Positions 19,322 to 28,080 of a stretch of 64,000 bases of DNA are shown piece after piece. The stretch is from Streptomyces sp. TSRI0281 (GTDB lineage Bacteria > Actinomycetota > Actinomycetes > Streptomycetales > Streptomycetaceae), in contig NZ_LWLE01000001.1 of the NCBI RefSeq assembly GCF_001905125.1, positions 648,880-712,879 of the forward strand, read 5' to 3'. The translations under genes and the position numbers were made by a program. How positions within the stretch are numbered: position 1 is the first letter of the stretch; every line of letters begins with the position of its first letter. The notes beneath the pieces are model-generated. The model did no database searches and was not told the origin of the DNA. It saw only the letters and a list, made by a program, of their open reading frames with translations.

Positions 19322-20265
19322 ACGTAGTCCTCCAGCCTGGCCACCGCGTACCCCTTGTCGGTGATCGTCTTCATGACCCGGCGGATCATGTCCGCCATGG
19401 AGCCCTTCCAGTCCTCGCGTCCCCGGAAGTGGGTCAGGACGATGTCGCCGGGGTGCAGGTCCCGGTCCCACTCGCGCCACTCCATGTGGTCGGGGAATGC
19501 CTCGGCGGACCACAGGGGTACGGCGGTGACCCCGCAGGACTTCGCGACGACCAGGGTGTCGCGGTTGTAGTTGCCGTACGGCGGCCTGAAGAGGGTGGGC
19601 CGCTTCCCGTAGCGCTTCTGGATCTTCGCCTGCTGGTCGCAGATCTCCGTCCGCTGTTCCTCGCGGGAGAGTCCGGGCAGATAGCGGTGGTTGAGCGTGT
19701 GGTTGTTGAGGGTGACTCCGAGCTTCTGCATCTTCGCGAAGTAGTCGTAGTCGTCGTTGATCACGTAGTCGCTGAGGAAGGCGCTGTAGGGGATGTCGAG
19801 TTCGGTCATCATCCGCAGCAGCTCGGGGTCCTTCTCCGCCCCGTCGTCCATGGTGAGGAAGACGATCCGCTCCTTGGTGGGCACGGTGGTGAAGACGGGC
19901 GGCAGCGCGTCCCCGTCCGCGACCTCGAAGCCCTCGCGGGAGGTGATGCGCGGTTTCACGGCGGGGGGCGCGGGGGCGGGCAGCGGCACTGCGGCCAGCC
20001 CCCACTTCTTCGCGGCGACGACCCGGGCCGCCTGTTTGCGCTTGAGCTCCTGGGCGTACGTGTCCAGGGCGCGGGCGGGTCCGGCCTGCCGGGCCGGGCC
20101 GCCCGGCTGTCCGGCGGCCGGCCCGCCCCGCTGTCCGGCGGTGGGCTCGGCCGACCCGCCGGGGGTGCCCGCGCCACCGCCGTCCGATCCGGCGGCGCAT
20201 CCGGAGCCGACGGCGGCGACCAGCAGGGCCGCCAGAACCATGTGACCCGGTCTGCGCCTCTTCAT
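19318..20265 (-). CDS. Polysaccharide deacetylase family lipoprotein
   Basis: A 315-residue exported protein. ATG 20265 begins MKRRRPGHMVLAALLVAAVGSGC with lipobox VGSGC (Cys 22), then a Gly/Pro/Ala-rich linker. The NodB domain (about 135-310) shows motif 1 FLTMDDGAEKDP (catalytic/metal Asp pair), motif 2 NNHTLNH (H-x3-H metal ligands), motif 3 RPPYGNYN and a late VLTHFRG. These enzymes remove acetyl groups from peptidoglycan or other polymers. The second Asp and the HxxxH are intact, so activity is likely. It is followed by a translationally coupled small lipoprotein. Confidence 0.9.
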   Translation of the reverse strand: MKRRRPGHMVLAALLVAAVGSGCAAGSDGGGAGTPGGSAEPTAGQRGGPAAGQPGGPARQAGPARALDTYAQELKRKQAARVVAAKKWGLAAVPLPAPAPPAVKPRITSREGFEVADGDALPPVFTTVPTKERIVFLTMDDGAEKDPELLRMMTELDIPYSAFLSDYVINDDYDYFAKMQKLGVTLNNHTLNHRYLPGLSREEQRTEICDQQAKIQKRYGKRPTLFRPPYGNYNRDTLVVAKSCGVTAVPLWSAEAFPDHMEWREWDRDLHPGDIVLTHFRGREDWKGSMADMIRRVMKTITDKGYAVARLEDYV

Positions 20266-20396
20266 GGTCAATTTTTCTTTTTGTCGTACTGGCTGCATGG
20301 CGCCGCATCCTGCCAGCCCGTCACCGGGCCCCCGCCCCGACACCGCCACCGGACTCGCCCGGTCCCCCGGCTGGCTCACAGCCGGCCTGGCTCACA

Positions 20397-21629
20397 ATGG
20401 GCCGGGTGAACGCAACTACCCCCACCGGTCCCGCCGGCCCCACGGACCCGCTCGCCGCCTTCGCCGCCCTGCGCACGCCCGAGGGCGCCGAGCTGCTGGC
20501 CGGGCTGCGGGACCACGACCCCGCGCGGGAGCTGGCCACCGCGACCCGGCTGCGCCGTTCGCACCCGGCGGATCTGGTGTCGGCGGCGCTGGGGCAGGCG
20601 CGGCTGCGGCAGCGGGCGGTGGCGAAGTTCGGCGCCGAGGACGCGCACCGGATGTTCTTCACACCGAACGGCGTGGAGCAGGCCACCCGTACGTCGGTCG
20701 CCACGTACCGCGCCGAACGGTTCGCGCGGCTCGGCGGCGTACGGAGCGTCGCGGACCTGTGCTGCGGGATCGGCGGCGACGCGATCGCCCTGGCCCGCGC
20801 CGGAATCCGCGTGCTCGCCGTGGACCGCGACCCGCTGACCGCCGAGGTCGCCCGCGCCAACGCCGCGGCGCTCGGTCTGACGGACCTGATCGAGGTGCGG
20901 TGCGCCGATGTCACGGAGATCGACACCTCCCCGTACGACGCGGTCTTCGTCGACCCGGCGCGGCGCGGCGGGCGGGGCCGGATCTTCGATCCGGAGGCGT
21001 ACTCACCGCCGCTGTCCTGGGCGACCGCCGCCGCGCTGAAGGCCCCCAGGGCGGCGCTGAAGATCGCCCCCGGCGTCCCGCACGAGGCGATCGGACCGCG
21101 GGCGGAGGCGGAGTGGATCTCGGACGGCGGCGACGTCAAGGAGGCGGTGCTCTGGTTCGGCGAGGGCTTCGCGCCCGGCTCGTTCCGGGCGACGCTCCTG
21201 CCCTCGGCGGCGACGCTGGTCGCCCCCGCCCCGCTCCCCGCCCCGCCCGTCGGCCCCGTCGCCCGCTATCTGTACGAGCCGGACGGCGCCGTCATCCGCG
21301 CCCATCTGGTCGCCGACATCGTGGAGCGGTGCGGTGGATGGCTGATCGACGAGACGATCGCGTACGTCACGAGCGAGACACCGTACGAGTCGCCCTACAC
21401 GACCGCGTACGAGATCACCGACCGGCTCCCGTTCGGCATGAAGAAGCTGAAGGCCCTGCTGCGGGAGCGGGAGGTCGGCGTACTGACCGTCAAGAAGCGC
21501 GGCTCGGCGGTCGAACCGGAGGAACTGCGCCGCCGCATGAAGCTTCGGGGGCCGCACTCGGCCACCGTGTTCCTGACCCGGGTGGCCGGTGCCCCGACGA
21601 TGCTGATCGGCCACCCCGTGGGCCGATGA
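20397..21629 (+). CDS. Class I SAM-dependent methyltransferase, THUMP-like
   Basis: A 410-residue protein. ATG 20397 is possibly leaderless (CTCACA just before); GTG 20406 is an alternative. The SAM-binding motif I is VADLCCGIGGDAIALARAG near residues 118-135, with the acidic motif II VLAVDRDP and motif IV VFVDPARRGGRGR. The C-terminal part (ERCGGWLIDETIAYVTSE through KKRG) matches the actinobacterial THUMP-like methyltransferase group. RNA or protein target unknown. Confidence 0.85.
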   Translation: MGRVNATTPTGPAGPTDPLAAFAALRTPEGAELLAGLRDHDPARELATATRLRRSHPADLVSAALGQARLRQRAVAKFGAEDAHRMFFTPNGVEQATRTSVATYRAERFARLGGVRSVADLCCGIGGDAIALARAGIRVLAVDRDPLTAEVARANAAALGLTDLIEVRCADVTEIDTSPYDAVFVDPARRGGRGRIFDPEAYSPPLSWATAAALKAPRAALKIAPGVPHEAIGPRAEAEWISDGGDVKEAVLWFGEGFAPGSFRATLLPSAATLVAPAPLPAPPVGPVARYLYEPDGAVIRAHLVADIVERCGGWLIDETIAYVTSETPYESPYTTAYEITDRLPFGMKKLKALLREREVGVLTVKKRGSAVEPEELRRRMKLRGPHSATVFLTRVAGAPTMLIGHPVGR

Positions 21630-21641
21630 GCCGGTGAGGTG

Positions 21642-22301
21642 TCAGCGGAGCGGCCCGTCGCCCGCCGGCACCTGCGGCCGGGATACGGCTCCGATCAGGA
21701 CCCGCATCACCCAACGGCGGTGGGAGACCGCCTTGGTGATGCCGATCAGACCGGTCACCCAGGCGATGAGGCCGACGCCCATGAGGAGGACCACCAGGCC
21801 GTACGGGTCACCGGCCGTGGCGTCCGCCGGTCCGGCCGTACACGCGAACAGGCCGACCGCGCACAGCGCGAAGGACGTCAGCAGCCAGGCGAGGCCGGCC
21901 CCGGGCCTGCGCAGCCGCAGGTCGCGGGCCGGGTCGCGGTCCAGCATGCCCCATTCCAGGAGCAGTTGACGGACCTTCCGGTCCCGGGACAGGCCCAGCG
22001 GGACGAAGACGGCGGACGGCACCAGGAGTGCGACGCCGATGACGAGGCTGACCAGGGCGCCGATGGCGCTGATCACGTCGTACGTCTGCTCGAACATGAT
22101 GAGCCCGGTCCCCACGAGGGACCAGCCGAGCGCGGCGAGCGCCGCCCACATCCACAGCAACCCGAGCCGCCCCGGCCCCACATGCATCCTGACCAGCTCA
22201 CCCAGGACCACGTCCCGGTCGGCGAGCAGCGCTTCACGGTCGGGCCAGGAGCGGATCTCCACGGGCGGCGGGGATGGCGGCAGCGGTGAACGGCGTGACA
22301 T
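21642..22301 (-). CDS. Four-helix membrane protein, function unknown
   Basis: A 219-residue protein with a cytoplasmic N-terminus (PDREALLADRDVVLGELVRMH) and four hydrophobic segments (LGLLWMWAALAALGWSLVGT, IGALVSLVIGVALLVPSAVF, LAWLLTSFALCAVGLFAC, LVVLLMGVGLIAWVTGLIG). A basic linker RDRKVRQLL lies between helices 2 and 3. No enzymatic motif is seen. Convergent with the methyltransferase, with 12 bp between stops. Confidence 0.75.
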   Translation of the reverse strand: MSRRSPLPPSPPPVEIRSWPDREALLADRDVVLGELVRMHVGPGRLGLLWMWAALAALGWSLVGTGLIMFEQTYDVISAIGALVSLVIGVALLVPSAVFVPLGLSRDRKVRQLLLEWGMLDRDPARDLRLRRPGAGLAWLLTSFALCAVGLFACTAGPADATAGDPYGLVVLLMGVGLIAWVTGLIGITKAVSHRRWVMRVLIGAVSRPQVPAGDGPLR

Positions 22302-22343
22302 GACCCAGACACTACCGGCGGGCCACTCCCACCCCCTCCGATC

Positions 22344-22372
22344 GTTACCTGTTAAACGCTTCTTCTGGTAAC
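22344..22372. promoter_or_regulatory. Inverted hexamers in the promoter of the alpha/beta hydrolase gene
   Basis: GTTACC (22344-22349) and GGTAAC (22367-22372) are inverted and 17 bp apart, 43 bp before the start codon, in a locally AT-richer stretch. The spacing equals a promoter spacer, so it could be an operator laid over the promoter. No regulator gene is adjacent. Confidence 0.35.
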
Positions 22373-22414
22373 TTCGCTGAAGCGGTCGAGCATCCCCGAA
22401 GCAGGAGGCACCCC

Positions 22415-23224
22415 ATGACCTGGACTCTCGGCAAGACCTTCGAGACGCCCGACGGAGCCATCCGGTGGGACTCGTTCGGGCGGGGTGATCCCGTCGTGCT
22501 GCTGCACGGCTCCCCGTTCTCCTCGTACATCTGGCGCGATATCGCCCCGGCCCTCGCCCGCACCCGTCAGGTCTTCGTCTTCGATCTGCTGGGCTACGGA
22601 CAGTCGGAGCAGCGGGCGGGCCAGGATGTCGGGCTGGCCGCCCAGGGGCGTCGGTTCGCCGCCCTCCTCGGCCACTGGGGGCTGTCCGCCCCGGACGTGG
22701 TGGCCCATGACATCGGCGGCGCCGTCGCGCTGCGGGCGCTGCTGCTGGAGGGCGCCCGCTACCGGCACCTCACGCTCGTCGACGCCGTGGGCGGCGGCGA
22801 CTGGGGCACCGGCTTCTTCAAGCTCATCCGCGAGAACGCGAGCGTCTTCGAGCGGCTCCCCGACTACGCCCACGAGGCACTGGTCACGAGTCATCTGCGC
22901 TACGCCACCCATACGGGATACCGGCCCGGCGTCCTCGACGCCTATCTCGCCCCCTGGCGCGGGCCGGTCGGCCAGGCGGCGTTCTACCGGCAGTACCGGG
23001 ATCTGGAGCAGGCGCAGTCCGACGCGTTCGAGCCGCTCCTCGGCGAGGTGTCGGTGCCGACCCGGATCATCTGGGGGCGCGAGGACCGGCTCCTCGTCGG
23101 CGAGTTCGCCGAGCGGCTGCACGCCCGGATTCCGGGGTCCGAGCTGATCTGGGTGGACGGCGCGGGCCACACGGTCCAGGAGGACGCGCCCGCCCGGCTG
23201 CTGGCCCTGCTGGCCTCCCCCTGA
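22415..23224 (+). CDS. Alpha/beta hydrolase with Asp nucleophile (haloalkane dehalogenase/epoxide hydrolase-like)
   Basis: A 269-residue cytoplasmic enzyme behind an excellent aggagg site. The oxyanion motif is LHGSPFSSYIWRD. The nucleophile elbow reads VVAHDIGGAVAL, so the nucleophile is Asp, as in haloalkane dehalogenases and epoxide hydrolases, not Ser. The acid lies in IWGREDRLLV and the His in GAGHTVQED. A cap region follows around 120-200. Substrate not deducible; dehalogenase Trp/Asn halide ligands are not clearly visible. Confidence 0.85.
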   Translation: MTWTLGKTFETPDGAIRWDSFGRGDPVVLLHGSPFSSYIWRDIAPALARTRQVFVFDLLGYGQSEQRAGQDVGLAAQGRRFAALLGHWGLSAPDVVAHDIGGAVALRALLLEGARYRHLTLVDAVGGGDWGTGFFKLIRENASVFERLPDYAHEALVTSHLRYATHTGYRPGVLDAYLAPWRGPVGQAAFYRQYRDLEQAQSDAFEPLLGEVSVPTRIIWGREDRLLVGEFAERLHARIPGSELIWVDGAGHTVQEDAPARLLALLASP

Positions 23225-23298
23225 CCGCCGGACCCGGCCGGGGAGGGAGGCCGGGCAGCGAGGCCAGGCAGCGGCCGGGGAGCGAGGCCGGGCAGCGG

Positions 23299-23763
23299 TC
23301 AGGCGTCCCGGAGCGCCTGGATGTCCAGCTTCCGCATCCCGAGCATGGCCTTCATCGCCCGGTCCGCCTTGGCCGGGTCCGGGTCGCGCAGCACCTCGGC
23401 CAGCGCCCGGGGGACGATCTGCCAGGACAGGCCGTACTTGTCCTTCAGCCAGCCGCACATGCTCTCCTCGCCCCCCTCGGTGAGCGCGGCCCACAGGCGG
23501 TCCACCTCCGCCTGGTCCTCGCAGTCGACCGAGAGCGAGACCGCCTCGGTGAACGGGAACTGCGGGCCGCCGTTGAGAGCGACGTACTCCTGGCCGGCGA
23601 GCCGGAACCGCACGGTCATCACCGATCCGGTCTCGCCGGGGGACGCCGCCGTGTAGTGGGTGACGTCCAGGATCCGGGAGTCACCGCCGAAGACGGAGAC
23701 GTAGTGGTTCGCCGCCTGTTCGGCCTGGTCGTCGAACCACAGGAAGGTCGTGATCTTCTGCAT
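23299..23763 (-). CDS. VOC/PhnB-like protein
   Basis: A 154-residue vicinal-oxygen-chelate superfamily protein (glyoxalase fold, PhnB or '3-demethylubiquinone methyltransferase-like' annotation). The signature segments are ITTFLWFDDQAEQAANHYVS, FRLAGQEYVALNGGPQFPFTEA and VDRLWAALTEGG, ending with LGMRKLDIQALRDA. Often a stand-alone metal-dependent or ligand-binding protein of unknown substrate. Upstream 23230-23298 is a GGCCGGGGAGCGAGGCCGGGCAGCG-like tandem repeat tract. Confidence 0.88.
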   Translation of the reverse strand: MQKITTFLWFDDQAEQAANHYVSVFGGDSRILDVTHYTAASPGETGSVMTVRFRLAGQEYVALNGGPQFPFTEAVSLSVDCEDQAEVDRLWAALTEGGEESMCGWLKDKYGLSWQIVPRALAEVLRDPDPAKADRAMKAMLGMRKLDIQALRDA

Positions 23764-23881
23764 GGTCTTCTCCTCGTAGAGCCGTCCGGAGGGGCGCCGG
23801 ACGCCGAGGCGCCGCGCATCGGGGCACCGGGCGCTCAGGCGCCGGACGCTGTGGAAGGTAGCCCCGTGGCGGCCCCCGGAC

Positions 23882-25315
23882 TCATCGGGACACGCCCGTC
23901 ACCCCGTCCGGCTCGGCCGGAGCCACCGCCCGCTCACCCGCCGGGAGCAGCACCAGCGCCGTCACCGCGGCCAGTGCGAGCAGCCCCGCGCAGACCCAGA
24001 ACGCCGACGAGTACCCCGAGGCCAGTTCGGTGCGGCCGGAGCCGCCGCCGGTCACCTGGGCGGCGACGGTGACCAGGAACGCGAGCCCCAGCGAGCCGCC
24101 GACCTGGCGGGCGCTGTTGAGCAGCCCGGACGCCATGCCCGTCTCGCCGGGCACGACACCGGTCGTGGCGGCCGTGCCGAGCGGTACGAAGCAGAGGCCG
24201 ACGCCGACGCTCGTCACCAGGGACGGGCCGAGTATCGAGTAGAGGAAGCCGCCGTCCGCCGTCGCCGTCGCGGCGAACCCGGCCATCCCGAGCGCGGCCA
24301 CCGCCGCGCCCGTGGCCAGCAGCCGCCGGGTGCCGATCGCCGCGACCGTGCGGGCGGCGGTCACCGAGCCCGCGACGACGCCCACACAGAACGGCAGGAA
24401 CGCGGCACCGGCCGCCGTCGGCCCGTACCCGAGCACCAGCTGGAGATAGAGCGAGACGAAGTAGAACGCGGCGAACTGCCCCGAGGCCAGCAGCAGGCAG
24501 AACAGGTTCGCCGTCAGCACCGGCCGCTCCTTCAGCAGACCGGGACGCAGCAGGGGCGACGCGGTCCGCAGCTCGACGGCGACGAAGGTCACCAGCAGCA
24601 GCACCGCGGCGCCGAGCGTGCCCAGAGTGGTGGCGGAGCCCCAGGGGTGGTCCGAGGTCCGTACGAGCCCGAGGACCAGCAGCGTCGTACCGGCGGTGGC
24701 CAGCAGCGCCCCCGCCACATCGAGCCGGGCCCCGGACCGCACGGGCCGGGCGGCGAGTCCCGTACGCACCGACGCGGCGAGCGCGAAGACGACGATCGGC
24801 ACGTTCACCAGCATCACGGAGCGCCAGCTCGTCGCGTCCGTGAGCAACCCGCCCGCCAGCACCCCGACGGCACCGCCCGCCGCGCCCGCCATGCCCCACA
24901 GCCCCAGGGCCCGCGAACGGGCGGGACCGGCCGGGAAGGCGAGGGTGATCAGGGCGAAGGCCACCGGGGCGAGCGCCGCCGCGCCGACCCCCTGCACCGC
25001 CCGCGCCGCGACCAGCGCACCCGGCGACTGCGCGAGACCACCCGCCAGACTCGCCGCGCCGAAGAGCACCAGCCCCGCCGTCAGGACGCGGCGGCTGCCT
25101 ATCAGGTCGGCGAGACGGCCGCCGAGCATGAGGAGCCCGCCGAAGGCGAGGGCGTAGGCGTTCACCACCCACAGGAGTCCGTCCCGGCCGAAGCCGAGAT
25201 CGCTGCGGATATCGGGCAGCGCCACGTTCACCACGGACATGTCCAACGACACCATGAACTGCACGGTGAGTGCCACCACCAGCAGCCAACGCACCTGCTT
25301 CGCCTGATTGTTCAC
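23882..25315 (-). CDS. MFS efflux transporter, DHA2 (EmrB/QacA) family
   Basis: A 477-residue integral membrane protein with about 14 helices. GTG 25315 follows gggaaggg. Motif A after helix 2 is LMLGGRLADLIGSRRVLTAG, and the antiporter motif C appears as GVGAAALAPVAFALI. Such proteins export drugs or secondary metabolites with proton antiport. It is divergent from a TetR gene, and a perfect palindrome between them makes it the likely regulated target. Confidence 0.93.
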   Translation of the reverse strand: MNNQAKQVRWLLVVALTVQFMVSLDMSVVNVALPDIRSDLGFGRDGLLWVVNAYALAFGGLLMLGGRLADLIGSRRVLTAGLVLFGAASLAGGLAQSPGALVAARAVQGVGAAALAPVAFALITLAFPAGPARSRALGLWGMAGAAGGAVGVLAGGLLTDATSWRSVMLVNVPIVVFALAASVRTGLAARPVRSGARLDVAGALLATAGTTLLVLGLVRTSDHPWGSATTLGTLGAAVLLLVTFVAVELRTASPLLRPGLLKERPVLTANLFCLLLASGQFAAFYFVSLYLQLVLGYGPTAAGAAFLPFCVGVVAGSVTAARTVAAIGTRRLLATGAAVAALGMAGFAATATADGGFLYSILGPSLVTSVGVGLCFVPLGTAATTGVVPGETGMASGLLNSARQVGGSLGLAFLVTVAAQVTGGGSGRTELASGYSSAFWVCAGLLALAAVTALVLLPAGERAVAPAEPDGVTGVSR

Positions 25316-25353
25316 GATTTACCCTTCCCTCGCGGTCACCCTTCGAATCATTA

Positions 25354-25367
25354 CTATACGCGTATAG
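25354..25367. promoter_or_regulatory. 14-bp perfect palindrome, likely TetR operator
   Basis: CTATACGCGTATAG lies 39 bp before the MFS start and about 100 bp before the TetR start, in the only AT-rich part of this region. It would let the TetR protein control both divergent genes. Confidence 0.8.
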
Positions 25368-25465
25368 AAATTAATCACGGTGCGGCGGACCGACAGGCGC
25401 GGGGTACGACGGAACGGCGTACGCCGGTGCTGCGGAACGGCGGACATGGCCGGGGAGGCGCGGAA

Positions 25466-26203
25466 GTGGCGAAGGGCGCGGGGGACAATGCCCCGGTGGC
25501 AGGCACAGAGAAGAAACCGGCGGCGGCGAAACGATCCGTGGGCCGGCCGCGCAAGCTGGACCCCGAGGTGATGGTCGCCACCGCGCGCCGCATCGTCGAG
25601 GAAGAGGGCGTGGCGGCCCTGAGCATGCGGCGGGTGGCGAAGGAACTGGGCAGTACGCCGATGGCGCTCTACCACTACGTGCAGGACAAGGACGAGCTGC
25701 TGATGCTCGCCCTGTCCGGCACCGCGGACTCCTTCCCGCGGCCCGAACTGCCCGAGGATCCGCGTGAGCGGCTGCTCGCCGTGTCCGTGCACCTGCACGA
25801 CATCCTCGGCCGGCTCCCGTGGGTGCTGGACATCCTGGCGCTGGGCGAGCTCACCGACAAGAACGCGCTGTGGATGGTGGAGGAGATCCTCGACTCCGCC
25901 CTCGCCTGCGGGCTCTCCCCCGCCCGGTCGGTACGCGCCTACCGGACGATCTGGAGCTACGTCTACGGCGACCTGGTCTTCCGCAGGGCCGCGGCACGCC
26001 GGGCGGAGCATCCGCCGCGCATCCAGTACTTCCCCGAGATGGTCACCGACGAGGACGCGGCCGCGCTGCCGCGGCTCACCGCGGTCAAGGACCGGTGGCG
26101 CGAGTACGCCGCCGACTACGACGTCGCCGACGAACTCGGCGCGATCATCGACGGACTGATCAGCCGAGGGACTCGAAGCGCCAGCGGTGCACCGCCCGGG
26201 TGA
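25466..26203 (+). CDS. TetR-family repressor of the divergent MFS exporter
   Basis: A 245-residue regulator. GTG 25466 follows ggggagg; GTG 25496 is an alternative. The N-terminal basic segment KRSVGRPRKLDPE precedes the TetR HTH (VATARRIVEEEGVAALSMRR, recognition helix GSTPMALYHYVQDKDELL). The C-terminal domain (DILGRLPWVLDIL, TIWSYVYGDLVFRR) resembles TetR_C proteins that sense lipophilic drugs. The 3' end overlaps the convergent small gene by 44 bp. Confidence 0.92.
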   Translation: MAKGAGDNAPVAGTEKKPAAAKRSVGRPRKLDPEVMVATARRIVEEEGVAALSMRRVAKELGSTPMALYHYVQDKDELLMLALSGTADSFPRPELPEDPRERLLAVSVHLHDILGRLPWVLDILALGELTDKNALWMVEEILDSALACGLSPARSVRAYRTIWSYVYGDLVFRRAAARRAEHPPRIQYFPEMVTDEDAAALPRLTAVKDRWREYAADYDVADELGAIIDGLISRGTRSASGAPPG

Positions 26204-26426
26204 TCAGTGCGGCGTCCGGCTCGGGGAGTTCGGGCAGTTCGTCGCCGTACTCCCCCGCCCACCACGTGATCACCAGGACCCGGCCCTGCGGGGCGCGCAG
26301 CAGTTCGCTGCGCAGCGGCTCGCGGGCCAGCTCGCCCGTCCTGGCCCGCGCCCACTCCAGCAGCTCGGCGCCCCGGCCCTCGGCGGCACGGGCCTCCCAC
26401 ATCAGCGCGACGGTCGGCTCGCTCAT
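26160..26426 (-). CDS. Small conserved protein downstream of tsaD, function unknown
   Basis: An 88-residue product starting at ATG 26426, which overlaps the tsaD stop (ATGA), so it is translationally coupled. Sequence [20 protein letters not shown]...[19 protein letters not shown] has the alternation of a small alpha/beta antibiotic-monooxygenase-like (ferredoxin-fold) domain; that is a weak inference. Its end overlaps the convergent TetR gene by 44 bp. Confidence 0.7.
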   Translation of the reverse strand: MSEPTVALMWEARAAEGRGAELLEWARARTGELAREPLRSELLRAPQGRVLVITWWAGEYGDELPELPEPDAALITRAVHRWRFESLG

Positions 26427-27535
26427 GAGTACAGGTTGTCCTTGCTGATCTCGTGCACGTGATCGTGGTCGTGGCCATGAGAGTGACCGTGGCGGCCCGG
26501 CACATGCGGTTCGGTCACCGGAAGCGAGGAGTCCGCCGACAGCTCCAGGTCCGAGGCGGGCCGGTTGCGGGCCACCATCTCCGCGCCGAGCGCGGCGACC
26601 ATCGCCCCGTTGTCCGTGCAGAGCCCCGGCCGCGGCACCCGCAGCCTGATCCCGGCCCGCTCGCACCGCTCCTCGGCCAGCGCCCGCAGCCGCGAGTTGG
26701 CCGCGACCCCGCCCCCGATCATCAGGTGGTCGACGCCCTCGTCCTTGCAGGCCCGGACGGCCTTGCGGGTGAGCACATCCACCACGGCCTCCTGGAAGGA
26801 CGCCGCCACATCCCGTACCGGCACCTCCTCGCCCGCCGCCCGCTTCGCCTCGATCCAGCGCGCGACGGAGGTCTTGAGGCCGGAGAAGGAGAAGTCGTAC
26901 GCCGGGTCGCGCGAACCGCTCAGCCCGCGCGGGAACGCGATCGCCTTCGGGTCGCCCTCCCTCGCGAGCCGGTCGATGACCGGGCCGCCGGGGAAGCCGA
27001 GGTGCAGCACCCGGGCGATCTTGTCGAACGCCTCGCCCGCCGCGTCGTCGATGGTCGCGCCCAGCGGCCGTACGTCGTTCGTGATGTCCGGGGCCAGCAG
27101 CAGCGAGGAGTGCCCGCCGCTGACCAGCAGCGCCATGGTCGGCTCGGGCAGCGGGCCGTGCTCCAGCTGGTCGACGCAGATGTGCGAGGCGAGGTGGTTG
27201 ACCCCGTAGAGCGGCTTGTTCAGGGCGTACGCGTACGCCTTCGCCGCCGAGACGCCGACGAGCAGCGCCCCGGCGAGCCCGGGACCGGCCGTGACCGCGA
27301 TGCCGTCCAGGTCGCGGGGGGCGACCCCGGCTTCCTTCAGGGCGCGCTCGATGGTGGGAACCATCGCCTCCAGATGGGCGCGGGAGGCGATCTCCGGGAC
27401 GACCCCGCCGAAGCGGGCGTGCGTGTCGACGCTGGACGCGACGGCGTCCGCGAGCAGCGTCGTACCGCGCACGACGCCGACGCCGGTCTCGTCGCAGGAG
27501 GTCTCGATACCGAGTACGAGCGGTTCGTCAGCCAT
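26423..27535 (-). CDS. tsaD: tRNA N6-threonylcarbamoyladenosine transferase TsaD
   Basis: A 370-residue ASKHA-fold enzyme that transfers the threonylcarbamoyl group to A37 of ANN-decoding tRNAs with TsaB and TsaE. Visible motifs: [15 protein letters not shown] (N-terminal phosphate loop), [10 protein letters not shown] (metal-binding His pair), LVSGGHSSL, and the C-terminal [12 protein letters not shown] and [10 protein letters not shown]. The last 25 residues form a His-rich tail ([15 protein letters not shown]) not needed in the family. It overlaps rimI upstream by one base (TGATG) and a small gene downstream. Confidence 0.97.
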   Translation of the reverse strand: MADEPLVLGIETSCDETGVGVVRGTTLLADAVASSVDTHARFGGVVPEIASRAHLEAMVPTIERALKEAGVAPRDLDGIAVTAGPGLAGALLVGVSAAKAYAYALNKPLYGVNHLASHICVDQLEHGPLPEPTMALLVSGGHSSLLLAPDITNDVRPLGATIDDAAGEAFDKIARVLHLGFPGGPVIDRLAREGDPKAIAFPRGLSGSRDPAYDFSFSGLKTSVARWIEAKRAAGEEVPVRDVAASFQEAVVDVLTRKAVRACKDEGVDHLMIGGGVAANSRLRALAEERCERAGIRLRVPRPGLCTDNGAMVAALGAEMVARNRPASDLELSADSSLPVTEPHVPGRHGHSHGHDHDHVHEISKDNLYS

Positions 27536-28080
27536 CAGTCCGTCTCAGTTTCTTGTACGTGCTCATGTACGTGCACAGGCTCGTCTGCTTGTCCGTGCTC
27601 GTGTTCCTGTACGTGGAGGCGCATGACGAGCGCGTCGACGTTGCCCGGCTGGTAGTAACCGCGCCGGAAGCCGATCGGCTCGAAGCCGAAGCGCTCGTAC
27701 AGCTTCTGCGCCCGGGTGTTGTCGACGCGGACTTCGAGGAGCACCGTGGCGCACTCGAAGGCGGTGGCGTGCTTCAGCAGGTCGGTGAGGAGTTCGGAGC
27801 CGAGACCGGCACCCGTGTACGCGGGCGTCACTCCGATCGTCTGGACGTCGGCCAGCTCACCGAGGGCCGCGAGACCGGCGTAGCCGACGATCCGCCCGTC
27901 GCCCGGGTCCTCGGCGACGACATAGCGGCGGGTGGCCCCCGGGCCGCGGGAGTGCGCCAGCTCGGACCAGAACATCCCGGCCGACCAGGCGTCCTCCGGG
28001 AACAGCTCGTGCTCCAGCTCCAGCACCGGATCGATGTCCCACCAGCGCATCTCGCGCAGCACAGCGGTCGCGGTCCTCAC
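27535..28080 (-). CDS. rimI: Ribosomal-protein-alanine N-acetyltransferase RimI-like
   Basis: A 181-residue GNAT protein. The acetyl-CoA loop is [20 protein letters not shown]; the C-terminal part has [24 protein letters not shown] 28080 overlaps the tsaB stop. In the family it acetylates the N-terminal Ala of ribosomal protein S18. The tail [20 protein letters not shown] is His/Glu-rich like that of the adjacent TsaD, beyond the usual GNAT end. Lies between tsaB and tsaD, the standard order in actinobacteria. Confidence 0.94.
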   Translation of the reverse strand: MRTATAVLREMRWWDIDPVLELEHELFPEDAWSAGMFWSELAHSRGPGATRRYVVAEDPGDGRIVGYAGLAALGELADVQTIGVTPAYTGAGLGSELLTDLLKHATAFECATVLLEVRVDNTRAQKLYERFGFEPIGFRRGYYQPGNVDALVMRLHVQEHEHGQADEPVHVHEHVQETETD

